From the NCBI GenBank assembly GCA_038249135.1, contig JBBRWO010000002.1, positions 1 to 64,000 on the forward strand: 64,000 bases of DNA, read 5' to 3'. Origin of the DNA: JBBRWO01 sp038249135. Its GTDB lineage: Bacteria; Actinomycetota; Coriobacteriia; Anaerosomatales; JAAXUF01. The position numbers and the translations under genes were made by a program. This document shows positions 51,501 through 60,243 of the stretch, piece after piece; position 1 is the stretch's first letter, and every line of letters begins with the position of its first letter. The notes under the pieces were generated by a model. It did not search any database, had not been told where the DNA came from, and saw nothing but the letters and a program-made list of their open reading frames with translations.

Positions 51501-51903
51501 CAACCGCGATCGTCGTGGCTCCAACCTCGTCCAATTGCGCGAAGCCCGGTTCGATCCCCGCCTCGAGCACGTGTCTGCGAACCAGACGCCCGCAGAAGGT
51601 GTGAAACGTCGAGATCCAGGCCTCGCTCACGCGCCTACCGGCTGCGACGGATACTCTCTTGTTTACGACTCGCCGAACACGCTCCGCGATCTCGCTCGCC
51701 GCCTTCTTGGTGAACGTGATGGTGAGCACCTGGTCGACTGCCGCCGGCGCCCACGACGCCTCGGAAGACGCATCGAGCGCTTGGGCGAAACGCTCTGCGA
51801 GCACCGTTGTCTTACCTGAGCCAGCCCCGGCGCTGATTGCGAGGTTGCCATCGATCTGCTCCACCGCGGCCTTTTGCTCGGGAGTCATTCGTGCATCGCT
51901 CAT
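48508..51903 (-). CDS. addA: AddA-type helicase-nuclease
   Basis: 1131 residues, ATG 51903 coupled to the addB stop. UvrD-type motifs: Walker A ISAGAGSGKTTVLAERF (about residue 25), the DEFQDTN box, GDERQSIYGFRYAD, TVHSAKGLEFPVVFV (motif V) and VAATRAEE (motif VI). The C-terminal RecB-like nuclease contains VVDYKTGKG and QARCYALA. Unusually, the nuclease also shows HERCSLSYQ and VCSSCPALGGLCP, four cysteines suitable for an iron-sulfur cluster. It works with AddB in double-strand break resection. Confidence 0.92.
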   Translation of the reverse strand: MSDARMTPEQKAAVEQIDGNLAISAGAGSGKTTVLAERFAQALDASSEASWAPAAVDQVLTITFTKKAASEIAERVRRVVNKRVSVAAGRRVSEAWISTFHTFCGRLVRRHVLEAGIEPGFAQLDEVGATTIAVAAFESCSAPLYESDTHVRQLIDEWGATALQEAISGAHEKIRSMGLSPAEAIVPNDEVALAEILGRTLDLARERLAELEQAKQTPGVVASVETLSSWCRSAGSCGPDDDLCMRLCELDEGGKVGGRPKSSTGDAYQDSRKLLSAALTAAAKPELTSALQQLLRAYTHEFSAIKNQRNALDFDDLQERAVKLLGEHPEVREQYRSRFRMIMVDEFQDTNELQMRVLNPIRNENLCIVGDERQSIYGFRYADVKVFQQLRAELGATVELAKNFRSRPEIMAAVNAAFSMPHLFGASFMKLGAGRTTNWKLKLPDAEPRVECVLVVQDDCNVGVARQAEAEHVAARIAELLAHDGLRGEDIAILLRASSQAPLFASALERHGVPVLVSAGMSLFDARETGEVLSLLRAIAVPMDDEALLQVLGGRLVALSDDGMLAVRAATAGRDSLWSGLGSLAQDTERLIPLPEWDRAAIIHAHHVIESFGRDQGRYGVAELIHRACEEFDFDLTLFAQGTEGVRAWANVLKLARFADGFDASGSGDLAAFVAYLWERKDSAKDKSAAADAGKDAVRIMTVHSAKGLEFPVVFVSDMSSSQSRSGGSLVIGRDVVDGREVPIVGMRAPLSFGDMRTATYLLLEPAARAAGVEEEKRCLYVAATRAEELLVFSGAAKMGKPAAEGTSLIDWVREALGDPDASGTVLLGEAQVTVTVLTPEEEIRPDASAEPAESAPAFATPWHTARVYAGEIRRPSEVSYSALHLHERCSLSYQVKHSLRLGRFVDQAEQSPTGFGSAVHAVLEAAPAEGPTAESIQGVVRRFDLDDAQRARLEQAVGSFTTSDVARRLHAGDRLRREEPLRIRLGETVLVGNIDAISWAGRDALVVDYKTGKGPEDATGERCAAYELQARCYALAAFESGAEGVEVAFSFVEHADATITHEFSRNADHEAIRSEIASRIDRIAEEQSTHLTHYDANVCSSCPALGGLCPIDAPPQRGSECGQERSQGRG

Positions 51904-54728
51904 CGCGCGCCTCCGCACACGGCGCGCGCGCGGCACTTCACACAACTGGCCGGATCGTGCGGCTCCTGTTCGATCCGTCCTGCCCGCATTCCGGCGACAG
52001 CGCCTCGAGCAAGCTCAAGCGCGCCTGCCACGATCGCATCGTACTCGGCTTTCGTCTTGAGGTCTGTTCCCGTGAAGCACCCGGTCACCTCTGCTTCCGA
52101 CAGGATGAGACCGCGGTCGCTTCGTTTGCGCAGCCCTCGGTAGATGCCCGCCACCGGATTCACTTTCAGCCCGATTCGGGCCGCTTCGAGATACAGCGGC
52201 ACTTGAATCTTGCGATTCTTGAGGATGTTATCCGCGCTCGGTCCGGATGTGCGCTTGTAGTCGACGACGATCGCTCGATTGGCATCGTCCGTGTCCACGC
52301 GATCGATTCTGCCACGCAGCGCCAACCCACCGATATCGACCGGCTCCTCACCCGCCATGCCAAACGCCCACTCCATGTGGGTCGGCTTGAATCCCAGGGC
52401 GAACGTTGCGTCGTCTTCAAGAATACGTTTCACCCATACGAGAGTCGCCCTACGTTCCGAACGCTCAACGACCTTGGTCGGCCCCTGGGCGTCTCCTCCG
52501 AGTTCATCCCATACCATCTCGGCGGCGTCGTGCGCCTGCCGCAACGTCTCCGGCGAGACCCGGCCAACGCCTGTGGCCAAGAGTCGGCTGTATGTTTGCG
52601 ACAGAATTTCGTGTGCGAGAGTTCCCTGCTCGCGAGCATCAAACTCCGATTCCAAAGTCTGGGCCCCTATGGCCCTCGAATAGAACCAGAGATATGGGCA
52701 TTCCAGGTAGGTTTCCAGAGCGCTGGGCGAGTACGCGGCGGCGGCGGCCAGGCGCTCTAGCGAGCTCTGCTCGCGGATGGCGGAGACTCGTGACTGGGAC
52801 CGCCACAGCGCCGCTCGAGCTCGCGCGCCGCCTGAACGACCTTGCGCCTCAGCGCGAAGGCGCTCACGCGGGGTCGCCATGGCCGAAAGACGGGGGGTCT
52901 GGGATAGAGCGCGTTCCTCTGCGGGGGGGCGAATATCGTCGGGCTCCACGCGGCAGAAGTCCGCGACCGTTTCAAACAGGTGCGAGACGCCCGCCGGGTC
53001 CCCGTCGGAGTCGGCGGTGCGGGTGCTCAACACGATTCTTCGCTCCGCGCGAGTCAGTGCCATGTAGAACAGCAGTTGCTCATGCTCGACGCCCTTGGGA
53101 TGCTCCCCGCGTCCGCCAAACTCCTCCAGCACCGCAGCCACAGCGCTGCCCGGGAGCATGGTTTCCGAGGGTGCAGCAGGGAACTCGTCGGTGTTCAGAC
53201 CACCGATGATCACGGTGTCGTAGCGCCGGCCGCGAACCCTGTCGACAGCGGTGACCTCGACCCCGCCCCCGCGCCCTGCAGTGTTCATGGTCACTACAGA
53301 CCGCCTCAGCACATCGATGACGTCCTGGAGCTGAATGGATGGGTCATCAACCGACGCGACCTGGGTGAGAAGCCTCTGAATTGCGGCATGAGCCGCCGCA
53401 TCCTCGGCCACGATCGCCTCAGCCTTGCCGCCACGGCCGTATCCTGCCACCAAAAGCGTGCCAACCGCTTCCGAGAGCTGAAGTGCCGCCGACGCGTCCA
53501 TCGAGCCACGAGTCGCCCGCGCTGCAAGCCGAACGATGCGCTGGAGAGGTTTGCTTGCGCTCCACATCCCATCGATCAGTTCGACTCGGGTCGTTACCCC
53601 TTCGCTACGCCATCGACGTTCAAGATCAAGAGTTGCCTCACGCTCGCCGTCACAGTAGGGCGACTTCAGCAGAGACAGCAGGAGGTCCCGGTCGCCTGAA
53701 ACCAAGAACTGAAGGAGTGAAACCGCGGCCGAGCCAAATGTGGTCGACCCCAACGGGAGACGAATGTCGTATTCGGCATCTATGCCGGCCTCGTCGAACG
53801 CTTCCTTGATGTAGCGGAAATGCCTTTCAGGGTGGCGGAACACGACAGCGATGGAGGCTGCGTCCGCTTCACTTCCATATATTGTCAATGCGTGACGCAC
53901 TTCCTCGGCGATTCTGTGCGCCTCGGCTTCGTAGCCCTCGGCGAACGAGAACCTCACCTCGTCCCCGGGAGGAATGGGCGTGACCGAAGAGAAGAGACAG
54001 TCCGCAAGAAGGGCAAGCTCCGGTTTCGTGTGAAACATCGGCTCCGACGTCGCTTCTGAATCGATCGCTAGTCTGCTGACCAGCGCATCCAGAGCCTTGG
54101 TGGGTGCAAAACCGGTTTCCCAGGTGAGCGTGACCAGCACCTCGCGCGTCTTGGCCGCCCCCGCAAGGAGCTGTTCCTGCCAAGGGGCGAAATCAATGAA
54201 CCCCTGCACCACGAGGGGATCTCCCGGAAGCTCAGGCGCTCCGGCGAGCGCGTGCGCGGCCTCTTCGCGTTCGACCAAGCCCAAGCGATCCAGAGCGTCT
54301 CGATAAAGCAGGATCGTTCGGATCAGCCCTGCTCCCGGTCCGTCGACTTCTGGTGCCGCTGCACGCCACCGCTCCCCCACCTGACCCGCAAGCGCGCTGA
54401 CGCAAGAGACGGCGAGCTCGCCCGTACCGGTGCCTGCGCCGGCGCGACGAGCGGCAGCGTTCGCGAGGAGCTGCCGAGCGAAGCCCTTGACTATCGTCCG
54501 CCCATCACCGCAGCGTGCCCAGGCGTCATCCATGTACGCTTCGAATGTGGTTACCCGAAACCCAAGCGCATCATCTGCCACAAGTTCATCTGCGGCGCGT
54601 TGCACGTCAGGTTGCGAAGGAAGCACAAGGATAGGTGCGCGCCCAGAGCCATGAGCGCGCCGAACGAGATCAAGCGCCGCGCCCGTCTTTCCTGTGTTCG
54701 CCCTGCCTACTACGAGCCTGAGTGCCAT
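51900..54728 (-). CDS. addB: AddB-type helicase-nuclease subunit
   Basis: 942 residues, ATG 54728 preceded by AAGGGGGAG. N-terminal Walker A is VVGRANTGKTGAAL. The inner part has the diverged helicase motifs of AddB (VTAVDRVRGRRYDTVIIGGLNTDEFPAAP, MALTRAERRIVLSTR). The C-terminal nuclease has VVDYKRTSG and the Fe-S cysteines YLECPYLWFY and CVKCRARAVC. It is upstream of addA and overlaps it by 4 bases. Together they process broken DNA ends for RecA. Confidence 0.9.
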   Translation of the reverse strand: MALRLVVGRANTGKTGAALDLVRRAHGSGRAPILVLPSQPDVQRAADELVADDALGFRVTTFEAYMDDAWARCGDGRTIVKGFARQLLANAAARRAGAGTGTGELAVSCVSALAGQVGERWRAAAPEVDGPGAGLIRTILLYRDALDRLGLVEREEAAHALAGAPELPGDPLVVQGFIDFAPWQEQLLAGAAKTREVLVTLTWETGFAPTKALDALVSRLAIDSEATSEPMFHTKPELALLADCLFSSVTPIPPGDEVRFSFAEGYEAEAHRIAEEVRHALTIYGSEADAASIAVVFRHPERHFRYIKEAFDEAGIDAEYDIRLPLGSTTFGSAAVSLLQFLVSGDRDLLLSLLKSPYCDGEREATLDLERRWRSEGVTTRVELIDGMWSASKPLQRIVRLAARATRGSMDASAALQLSEAVGTLLVAGYGRGGKAEAIVAEDAAAHAAIQRLLTQVASVDDPSIQLQDVIDVLRRSVVTMNTAGRGGGVEVTAVDRVRGRRYDTVIIGGLNTDEFPAAPSETMLPGSAVAAVLEEFGGRGEHPKGVEHEQLLFYMALTRAERRIVLSTRTADSDGDPAGVSHLFETVADFCRVEPDDIRPPAEERALSQTPRLSAMATPRERLRAEAQGRSGGARARAALWRSQSRVSAIREQSSLERLAAAAAYSPSALETYLECPYLWFYSRAIGAQTLESEFDAREQGTLAHEILSQTYSRLLATGVGRVSPETLRQAHDAAEMVWDELGGDAQGPTKVVERSERRATLVWVKRILEDDATFALGFKPTHMEWAFGMAGEEPVDIGGLALRGRIDRVDTDDANRAIVVDYKRTSGPSADNILKNRKIQVPLYLEAARIGLKVNPVAGIYRGLRKRSDRGLILSEAEVTGCFTGTDLKTKAEYDAIVAGALELARGAVAGMRAGRIEQEPHDPASCVKCRARAVCGGAR

Positions 54729-54775
54729 CTCTCCCCCTTCGACCTTGGATGAGTTTGCACTCTGGCTCTGACACG

Positions 54776-55072
54776 CTAGGAAGTCTGGGTCTGCGTGTAG
54801 CGCTGAACGCCCTCTCGAATCTCTTTCACCTTGCGCCACGCGACTTCCTCGTCACGCCCCAGGTAGTGTTCGACGCGCCCACCGAGCATCTCTGCAGCGT
54901 GCTCGGCACGTTCTGCGAGTCCGCGCGCAACCTCCGCCGCTCGCAACGCCTCATCCGCCAGCCTCTGCCTCGTCTTCTGGCCGCTACTCGGAGCCAACAA
55001 CAGCCCGCCGAGGAAACCCGCGACGGCACCGACGATAAGCCCAATGGCTAAATATTCCAGATTGCGCTTCAT
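54776..55072 (-). CDS. YtxH-like small membrane protein
   Basis: 98 residues: one helix near the N-terminus (LAIGLIVGAVAGFLGGLLLAP), then SSGQKTRQRLADEALRAAEVARGLAERAEHAAEM, an amphipathic helix typical of YtxH-domain stress proteins. ATG 55072 overlaps the parB stop by 4 bases, so it is in the par operon. Function unknown. Confidence 0.75.
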   Translation of the reverse strand: MKRNLEYLAIGLIVGAVAGFLGGLLLAPSSGQKTRQRLADEALRAAEVARGLAERAEHAAEMLGGRVEHYLGRDEEVAWRKVKEIREGVQRYTQTQTS

Positions 55073-55950
55073 TCGTCATCCCTTCCGGGTACTGCTACTG
55101 CCTCGGCGTCAGTGAGAAGCCGGAATATCCTCTCGAGCTCCTCTTCACCATGGAAATCAATCTCTATCTTGCCCTTATCCTTTGTGAGCTTCACCTTGAC
55201 GTTGGTGTTCAGGAGCCGACGGAGCGACCGGGCGACCACCTTGAACGTCTTAGGGGTTGCAGGACGAGGCGTCCGCTCGGTCTGCCCTGCAGCGTAGAGC
55301 CGCGCGAGGTTTTCGGCCTCCCGAACCGAGAGCCCGTCCTCGACAATTCTTTTTGCCAGCCTGGATCGAACCTCGTCATCGGGCACTGATAGAACCGCAC
55401 GGGCGTGACCAGCGGAAAGCCGACCGTCGTAGACGAACTCCTGCACATCCTCTGGCAGATCAAGAAGACGAAGTGCATTTGTGATGGTCGAGCGAGATTT
55501 CGAGACCTTATCCGCGAGCTCCGCTTGCGTCATGCGATGAACTGTCAATAATTTCCTGTAGCCTCGAGCCTCTTCGACGGCATTCAGGTCACGGCGCTGA
55601 AGGTTCTCGATAAGCGCCATCTCGAGGGATTCGATTTCAGTCGATGCGCGTACACACACTGGCACGCGCTCTAGGCCCGCGATTCGGGACGCCCTCCATC
55701 GACGCTCACCGGCGATGATCTGATATCCCTCGCCCTGTGGTCTCACGAGAATAGGATTCAGGAGGCCGAACTTGGAAATGGAGTCCGCGAGCTCTGCAAT
55801 CGATTCATCGTCTAGGTCTGTTCGGGGCTGATCAGGGTTCGGGGTGATGAGGTCGACCGACAACTCACGCACGTCTTCTGAGGTCTGTGACTCTTGCGAC
55901 GCGCTCGGAATGAGCGCCGAAAGACCCCTGCCAAGCCCACGCTTAGTCAC
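55069..55950 (-). CDS. parB: Chromosome partitioning protein ParB
   Basis: 293 residues. N-terminal GLGRGLSALIP, then the CTP-binding fold (PNPDQPRTDLD, GERRWRASRIAGLERVPV, LIENLQRRDLNAVEEA) and the HTH (TQAELADKVSKSRSTITNALRLLDLP). The C-terminal dimer domain follows. It binds the parS sites at 57533 and 57718 and interacts with ParA. It starts 8 bases inside the parA end. Confidence 0.97.
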   Translation of the reverse strand: MTKRGLGRGLSALIPSASQESQTSEDVRELSVDLITPNPDQPRTDLDDESIAELADSISKFGLLNPILVRPQGEGYQIIAGERRWRASRIAGLERVPVCVRASTEIESLEMALIENLQRRDLNAVEEARGYRKLLTVHRMTQAELADKVSKSRSTITNALRLLDLPEDVQEFVYDGRLSAGHARAVLSVPDDEVRSRLAKRIVEDGLSVREAENLARLYAAGQTERTPRPATPKTFKVVARSLRRLLNTNVKVKLTKDKGKIEIDFHGEEELERIFRLLTDAEAVAVPGRDDE

Positions 55951-56743
55951 GATCGATCACTTCCTTAGCCAGATTCATATAGGCCTCAGCACCCTTGCCA
56001 GTGGGATCGTACAACGTAACCGGCTGGCCAAAGCTAGGAGCTTCAGAGAGTCGGACCGTTCTAGGGATAAGTGTCTTGAACACCTTGTCGTCGAAGAAAT
56101 CACGTACTTCTTCGACGACCTGCTGAGCGAGCCTGGTTCTCGAGTCATACATCGTCATGACAACACCGAACACTTCCAGCTCGGGGTTCAGGTGAGTCTT
56201 CACCAGGCGGACGCTGTCAAGAAGCTTAGACAGGCCCTCAAGGGCATAGAATTCGCACTGGATTGGAATGAGGAGCCCATCGGCGGCGGTCAGCGCGTTG
56301 AGCGTCAGGAGCCCGAGCGATGGCGGGCAGTCAATGATGATGAAATCAAAGTCTTTACGGACCGTTTTGAGGATTGCGCGGAGCTTCGTCTCCCGACTCA
56401 TGGCCGAAACTAACTCAATCTCTGCTCCAGCAAGCTGAATAGTTGCAGGAACGACGAACACGTGTTCGATTTCCACGGGCTCAATCATCTGTTCAATCGA
56501 CGCATCACCAAGCAGCGCGTTGTAGATACAGAGCTCACGCTGATTCTTGTTGAGGCCAAAACCCGAGGTCGCGTTGCCCTGGGGATCTAGGTCGACCAGA
56601 AGGACCTTACTCCCCAATTGACCGAGCGACGCCGAAAGGTTCACGGCCGTCGTGCTCTTGCCAACCCCGCCCTTCTGGTTGACCACAGCAAGAACCCGGG
56701 CAGATCGAACGGGTGACTCACCTCCGGCGGCAAACTCGTTCAC
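55943..56743 (-). CDS. parA: Chromosome partitioning ATPase ParA (Soj)
   Basis: 266 residues. Deviant Walker A KGGVGKSTTAVNLSASLG, Walker A' LLVDLDPQGNATSGF, Walker B IIIDCPPSLGLLTLNALTA. GTG start. The N-terminal extension is short (about 15 residues). Upstream of parB and downstream of rsmG in the standard rsmG-parA-parB order; ATP-dependent non-specific DNA binding drives ParB-parS complexes. Confidence 0.97.
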   Translation of the reverse strand: MNEFAAGGESPVRSARVLAVVNQKGGVGKSTTAVNLSASLGQLGSKVLLVDLDPQGNATSGFGLNKNQRELCIYNALLGDASIEQMIEPVEIEHVFVVPATIQLAGAEIELVSAMSRETKLRAILKTVRKDFDFIIIDCPPSLGLLTLNALTAADGLLIPIQCEFYALEGLSKLLDSVRLVKTHLNPELEVFGVVMTMYDSRTRLAQQVVEEVRDFFDDKVFKTLIPRTVRLSEAPSFGQPVTLYDPTGKGAEAYMNLAKEVIDRD

Positions 56744-56814
56744 GCATCCCCCTTATTCAGAGCAACCATTCGACTCGCAAGTATAGCGAACTCAGTACCG
56801 GAAAGGAACAGAGC

Positions 56815-57540
56815 CTACCCGAGCGGCGAGTGTTGAGCGAGACCTTCACGACGGGGCAAGGAGACAGCACTCCGCCCCGTCTTGACGTATGCGATGACAC
56901 ATCGCTGCTCGTCACCTCCTGGAAGCCTGAAGTGGCGCTTCGATTTGAGGCGAAGCCCAACAATTCCTGCGGCAACGTCTCCAGAGTCGAGTTCGCCCTG
57001 CGACGGATCTCCCTTTAGCGCAACTAGGACTCCGCCATCACAAAGAAGGGGAGCCGCGAGTTCGGCCAGGCTGGCTAGCGGAGCGACCGCTCGGGCAGTA
57101 ATGACTGCGTACTCGCCGGCATGTTTCCGTGCATGCTGTTCAGCACGGTCATGGCTTACCCGAATCTGACGGTCCAGGCCCATGTCCATCAGAATTCCGG
57201 CGGCAATGTCCGCCTTCTTTCGAACGGAATCAAGAAGCGTGCAGTCGCGTCCGGAGACCACGGCAAGCGGGACGCCGGGAAAGCCGGCTCCCGTACCTAT
57301 ATCGCACAAGGGGCCATCAACGGCTGAGCGGATTTCAGTAAGCGCGCATAGGCTATCGAGGATGTGCAGACGCAGCGCCTGTTCGGGATCGGTGATTCTT
57401 GTTAGATTCGTCGTTTCATTGGCAGCGAGGACAGCGTTCAGATACCGCACCAGCACAATTAGAGATTGGTCCGATGCCTCGATCGACGATTCAGCACACC
57501 GTCTAGAGAGCAACGCCGTTTGGGACTCGGAATGTTTCAC
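56815..57540 (-). CDS. rsmG: 16S rRNA m7G527 methyltransferase RsmG (GidB)
   Basis: 241 residues, GTG start overlapping the parS site at 57533-57548. NLTRITDPEQALRLHILDSL, the SAM motif LCDIGTGAGFPGVPLAVV, LLDSVRKKADIA and VITARAVAPLASLAELAAPLL are characteristic. The C-terminus carries about 20 extra residues. Leftward operon head before parA and parB. Confidence 0.95.
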   Translation of the reverse strand: MKHSESQTALLSRRCAESSIEASDQSLIVLVRYLNAVLAANETTNLTRITDPEQALRLHILDSLCALTEIRSAVDGPLCDIGTGAGFPGVPLAVVSGRDCTLLDSVRKKADIAAGILMDMGLDRQIRVSHDRAEQHARKHAGEYAVITARAVAPLASLAELAAPLLCDGGVLVALKGDPSQGELDSGDVAAGIVGLRLKSKRHFRLPGGDEQRCVIAYVKTGRSAVSLPRREGLAQHSPLG

Positions 57541-57548
57541 GTGAAACT
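57533..57548. other. parS site 1
   Basis: TGTTTCACGTGAAACT matches the universal parS sequence TGTTTCACGTGAAACA at 15 of 16 positions. It overlaps the start codon of rsmG, as occurs in several Firmicutes and Actinobacteria. Confidence 0.93.
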
Positions 57549-58331
57549 CCTATCTGGGAATCGTCATTCTAACATGGCCGAAATCCATAGTCGCTGTCGA
57601 CAGATCGGTTGGGCTTGCCCGAGGCAGCGATTTCGCCTCGCGAATCGGCGCCGCTGCTCGATCTGCGCTAGATTGCACTCACGAATTCGACGTTCCACGC
57701 TTCATCAGGCCATCGTATGTTTCACGTGAAACCCTCGCATGAGTTCAACTGACCGGAATGCATGCCAGAACTTGGCGACTCGTGGAGTCTTGGCAGCAAA
57801 CGGCCGGTTGAATACCCGGTTTAGGTGATGCGCGCATTGTCCCGGGGGACTTTGCTCGATCGTCGATGTGCTTCCTGCAGTTCGCCATGGGCTGAGCGGA
57901 CTTTGAGCCGTAGGCGCTCCACGCCAAGGGTAAGGATGAATCTGGGCTCGCTCGGCGCGTGACGAAGCACTCACTTGCCAAACACCTACCTCGGCAGCCA
58001 GCCCGCTAAGGTCCAGTAGCCGTTGCCGTGCAATTCAGCAGCTGAACGATCCTTGCTGGCGGATATTCCGGAATCGCCACCAAGCAGCGAGGTCTGGCGA
58101 TCTCCAGCAATTGGCCAGACACTGTTGGCCTGAACAGAAGTTCGCCCGACTGTCCCGGCGGAGTCGGTCGCCCCGTCCGCTTCGAGAAAGTAGGTTCCGA
58201 TACGCCACGAGTTGGAACTATTCACAGGTCCCGACCGAGCCATCTGCGCTGCTGCGCGGATGGAGTACCCAGGTGGACGTCTCCCGTCGCGACGCTCGAC
58301 AACCTGCATACCTCTCTGCTGGAGATAGCAA
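57549..58331. other. Non-coding gap between rsmG and jag
   Basis: About 780 bases with no convincing gene. It contains a second parS at 57718. One minus-strand ORF (57986-58309, 107 residues) has no domain I recognise and no good ribosome binding site. In many genomes mnmE and mnmG sit between jag and rsmG; neither is here. The composition is less GC-biased than the flanks, so decayed sequence is possible. Confidence 0.5.
57718..57733. other. parS site 2
   Basis: TGTTTCACGTGAAACC, 15 of 16 positions identical to the consensus, 170 bases from site 1 and intergenic. Paired sites beside the par genes make this the likely ParB loading centre. Confidence 0.93.
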
Positions 58332-58355
58332 ACGAGGCGCCCGGGGGCGCCTCGT
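58332..58355 (-). terminator. Hairpin terminator after jag
   Basis: ACGAGGCGCCC (58332-58342) and GGGCGCCTCGT (58345-58355) form an 11-bp perfect stem with a two-base loop, 24 bases after the jag stop on the minus strand. The U-tract is short (TTGCTATC). Confidence 0.7.
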
Positions 58356-58379
58356 CGGATTACCTATGCAGAACAGACC

Positions 58380-59144
58380 CTATCTGGGAGCCACAACGAC
58401 CATTCGGAACGGCTCATCGCCTTCACTATGTGTTACGACACGTTGATCGTCACGAAGCGCGACGTGAACGACGCGACGTTCATATGCGGTCATCGGGCGC
58501 ATCTTTACGGCACCGTGCTGGCGTGCCGCACGATCCGCCGAGCGCCGTGCAATTTCCTCGATCTTCTGGCGGCGGCGATGCCTGTAGCCCTCTACATCAA
58601 CAATGACGGGGTACCTGAAGCCGAGCTGCTTGTTGGTAATAGCAGACACCAGCGCCTGCAGTGCGTCGAGCGTACGTCCATGACGACCAATAAGAAGCGC
58701 CAGGTCCCCACCGACGACATCCAAGATGATTTCGCCTTCATCCCCTTCATACTCTTCAATGGAGCTGCCTTCGATACCGAAGGTGTTCAGGATCGTCTGC
58801 AGAGCGGCGACTGCGGTGTCGGCGACCTTGTCCAGGTCCTCGTCGGCGAGCTCGCCAACTTCCCGGTACCGTTTCAGCTCATCGGGGACGTCCTCAGCGG
58901 GGTCGACCAGCACATCAGGATCGGCAGCATCGACGTTTCGTGCCTCCTCGAGCTCGGCCAGGTATGAATCCTTAACCCACACACGTACCTTGGCGTCTCG
59001 CTCGGATCCGATTCCAAATACCTTCCGACCCGCCGTTTCGAGTATTTCGTACTCGACGGCATCCTGTTGGACACCAAGCTGCTCGAGGGCCGCGTCAACA
59101 GCCTCTTCGACTGAGGCAGCCTCAGTCACGCATTCTCTCTCCAT
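58380..59144 (-). CDS. jag: RNA-binding protein Jag (KhpB/EloR)
   Basis: 254 residues from ATG 59144 (GGAG 7 bases upstream); GTG 59129 is an alternative. The Jag-N domain (VEEAVDAALEQLGVQQDAVEYEILE, then GRKVFGIGS) is followed by an acidic linker, a KH domain (LLIGRHGRTLDALQALVS) and an R3H domain (RSADRAARQHGAVKMRPMTAYERRVVHVALRDD). It follows yidC, the conserved order, and is thought to help regulate cell elongation. Confidence 0.93.
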   Translation of the reverse strand: MERECVTEAASVEEAVDAALEQLGVQQDAVEYEILETAGRKVFGIGSERDAKVRVWVKDSYLAELEEARNVDAADPDVLVDPAEDVPDELKRYREVGELADEDLDKVADTAVAALQTILNTFGIEGSSIEEYEGDEGEIILDVVGGDLALLIGRHGRTLDALQALVSAITNKQLGFRYPVIVDVEGYRHRRRQKIEEIARRSADRAARQHGAVKMRPMTAYERRVVHVALRDDQRVVTHSEGDEPFRMVVVAPR

Positions 59145-59184
59145 CAGACAGACTCCATTCCTACAGCGCCGAGGCGCGGGATCG

Positions 59185-59964
59185 CTAGGACTTCTTGCCG
59201 CCGGACTTCTTGTTTGCCGGCTTCTTCTCGGCAACATCCTCGGCGGGGGAGACCTTCTTCTTAGATGACTTCTTTGTCTCAACTTCAAGAGCGACGTCTG
59301 CCGCAAGACTCTTCTTGACCGACATCATGGTCAGCTGCTGCTGGGCAACGCCCCAGATGCTTGAGACATCCCAGTAGAGCAGCACGCCAGCGGGGCTGGT
59401 CCAACCGAACCACAGCATGACAATCGCCATGTAGGCGCCGATCATCTTCTGTTGCTTGTCACCGGGCATGAGAGCTTGGGGCAGCCAGACGCTCACAGCG
59501 AACAGAACTACGAGAATTGCGTAAGGAATAACCGAAACGAGGCCCTGTTCAGTGAAAACGACCTTCGGGGTGTTCGACAGATTGGGAATAATTGACAGAA
59601 ATGTCCAGGCATCTGTCGCCCTGTTGCGCAATACACTGAAGAGCGCAAAGAAGATCGGCATCTGGAGAATGAGGGGAAGACACCCGCCAAACGGGTTCAC
59701 CTTGTTCTCGGAGTAGAACTTCATCGTCTCTTCTTGGAGCTTCTCTTTGTCGTCCTTGTACTTGGCCTGCAACTCTTTGATCTTTGGCTGAATTCTCTGA
59801 AGCTCGGCCATGGACTTCGTCTGCTTGACCGTGAGCGGCAGAATCAGAATCCGAATAGCCACGGTAAGGAGAATAATCGCCACACCCCAGTCACCTGTTA
59901 GCTGCTCGAGCCAGACAAGCGCTGCATAGATAATGTCCTGAAACTGGGTCCATAGTCCTGACAC
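59185..59964 (-). CDS. yidC: Membrane protein insertase YidC
   Basis: 259 residues, no large periplasmic domain, so the short Gram-positive-like form. First helix VWLEQLTGDWGVAIILLTVAIRILILPL, the coiled region KQTKSMAELQRIQPKIKELQAKYKDDKEKLQEETMKFY, then NPFGGCLPLILQMPIFFALF and three further helices. The C-terminus is Lys-rich. Together with yidD it inserts membrane proteins. Confidence 0.96.
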   Translation of the reverse strand: MSGLWTQFQDIIYAALVWLEQLTGDWGVAIILLTVAIRILILPLTVKQTKSMAELQRIQPKIKELQAKYKDDKEKLQEETMKFYSENKVNPFGGCLPLILQMPIFFALFSVLRNRATDAWTFLSIIPNLSNTPKVVFTEQGLVSVIPYAILVVLFAVSVWLPQALMPGDKQQKMIGAYMAIVMLWFGWTSPAGVLLYWDVSSIWGVAQQQLTMMSVKKSLAADVALEVETKKSSKKKVSPAEDVAEKKPANKKSGGKKS

Positions 59965-60000
59965 CCTGGAATACCTCCTCGGTTGTTTACGTGCAGGCCC

Positions 60001-60243
60001 CTAAGGGACCGGGTCATATCCGCCTGGGTTCCACGGGTGGCAACGACCAATTCGTCGCAGCGCAAGCCAGCCACCCTTAAGTAGCCCGTATTTCTCCAAT
60101 GATGTTAGCGCATAAGCCGAGCATGTCGGTGTGAACCTACACGAGGGGGGGAATGCCGGCGAGATGAAACGCCGATAGAAGCGAATCAGAAGCATCGCAA
60201 ACTGTCGCGGAAAAGCCTCAATGTGCCCACGTGGGGCGTTCAT
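60001..60243 (-). CDS. yidD: Membrane protein insertion efficiency factor YidD
   Basis: 80 residues from ATG 60243. It contains the typical RFYRRFISPAFPPSCRFTPTCSAYALTSLEKYGLLKGGWLALRRIGRCHPWNPGGYDPVP pattern (key residues: RFTPTCS, HPWNPGG). The ATG overlaps the rnpA stop (ATGA), as is usual, and yidC follows after 36 bases. Confidence 0.94.
   Translation of the reverse strand: MNAPRGHIEAFPRQFAMLLIRFYRRFISPAFPPSCRFTPTCSAYALTSLEKYGLLKGGWLALRRIGRCHPWNPGGYDPVP

Noticed and set aside
57986..58309. A 107-residue minus-strand ORF in the gap between rsmG and jag
   Set aside because: No family, no ribosome binding site, weak codon bias; left as part of the intergenic region.
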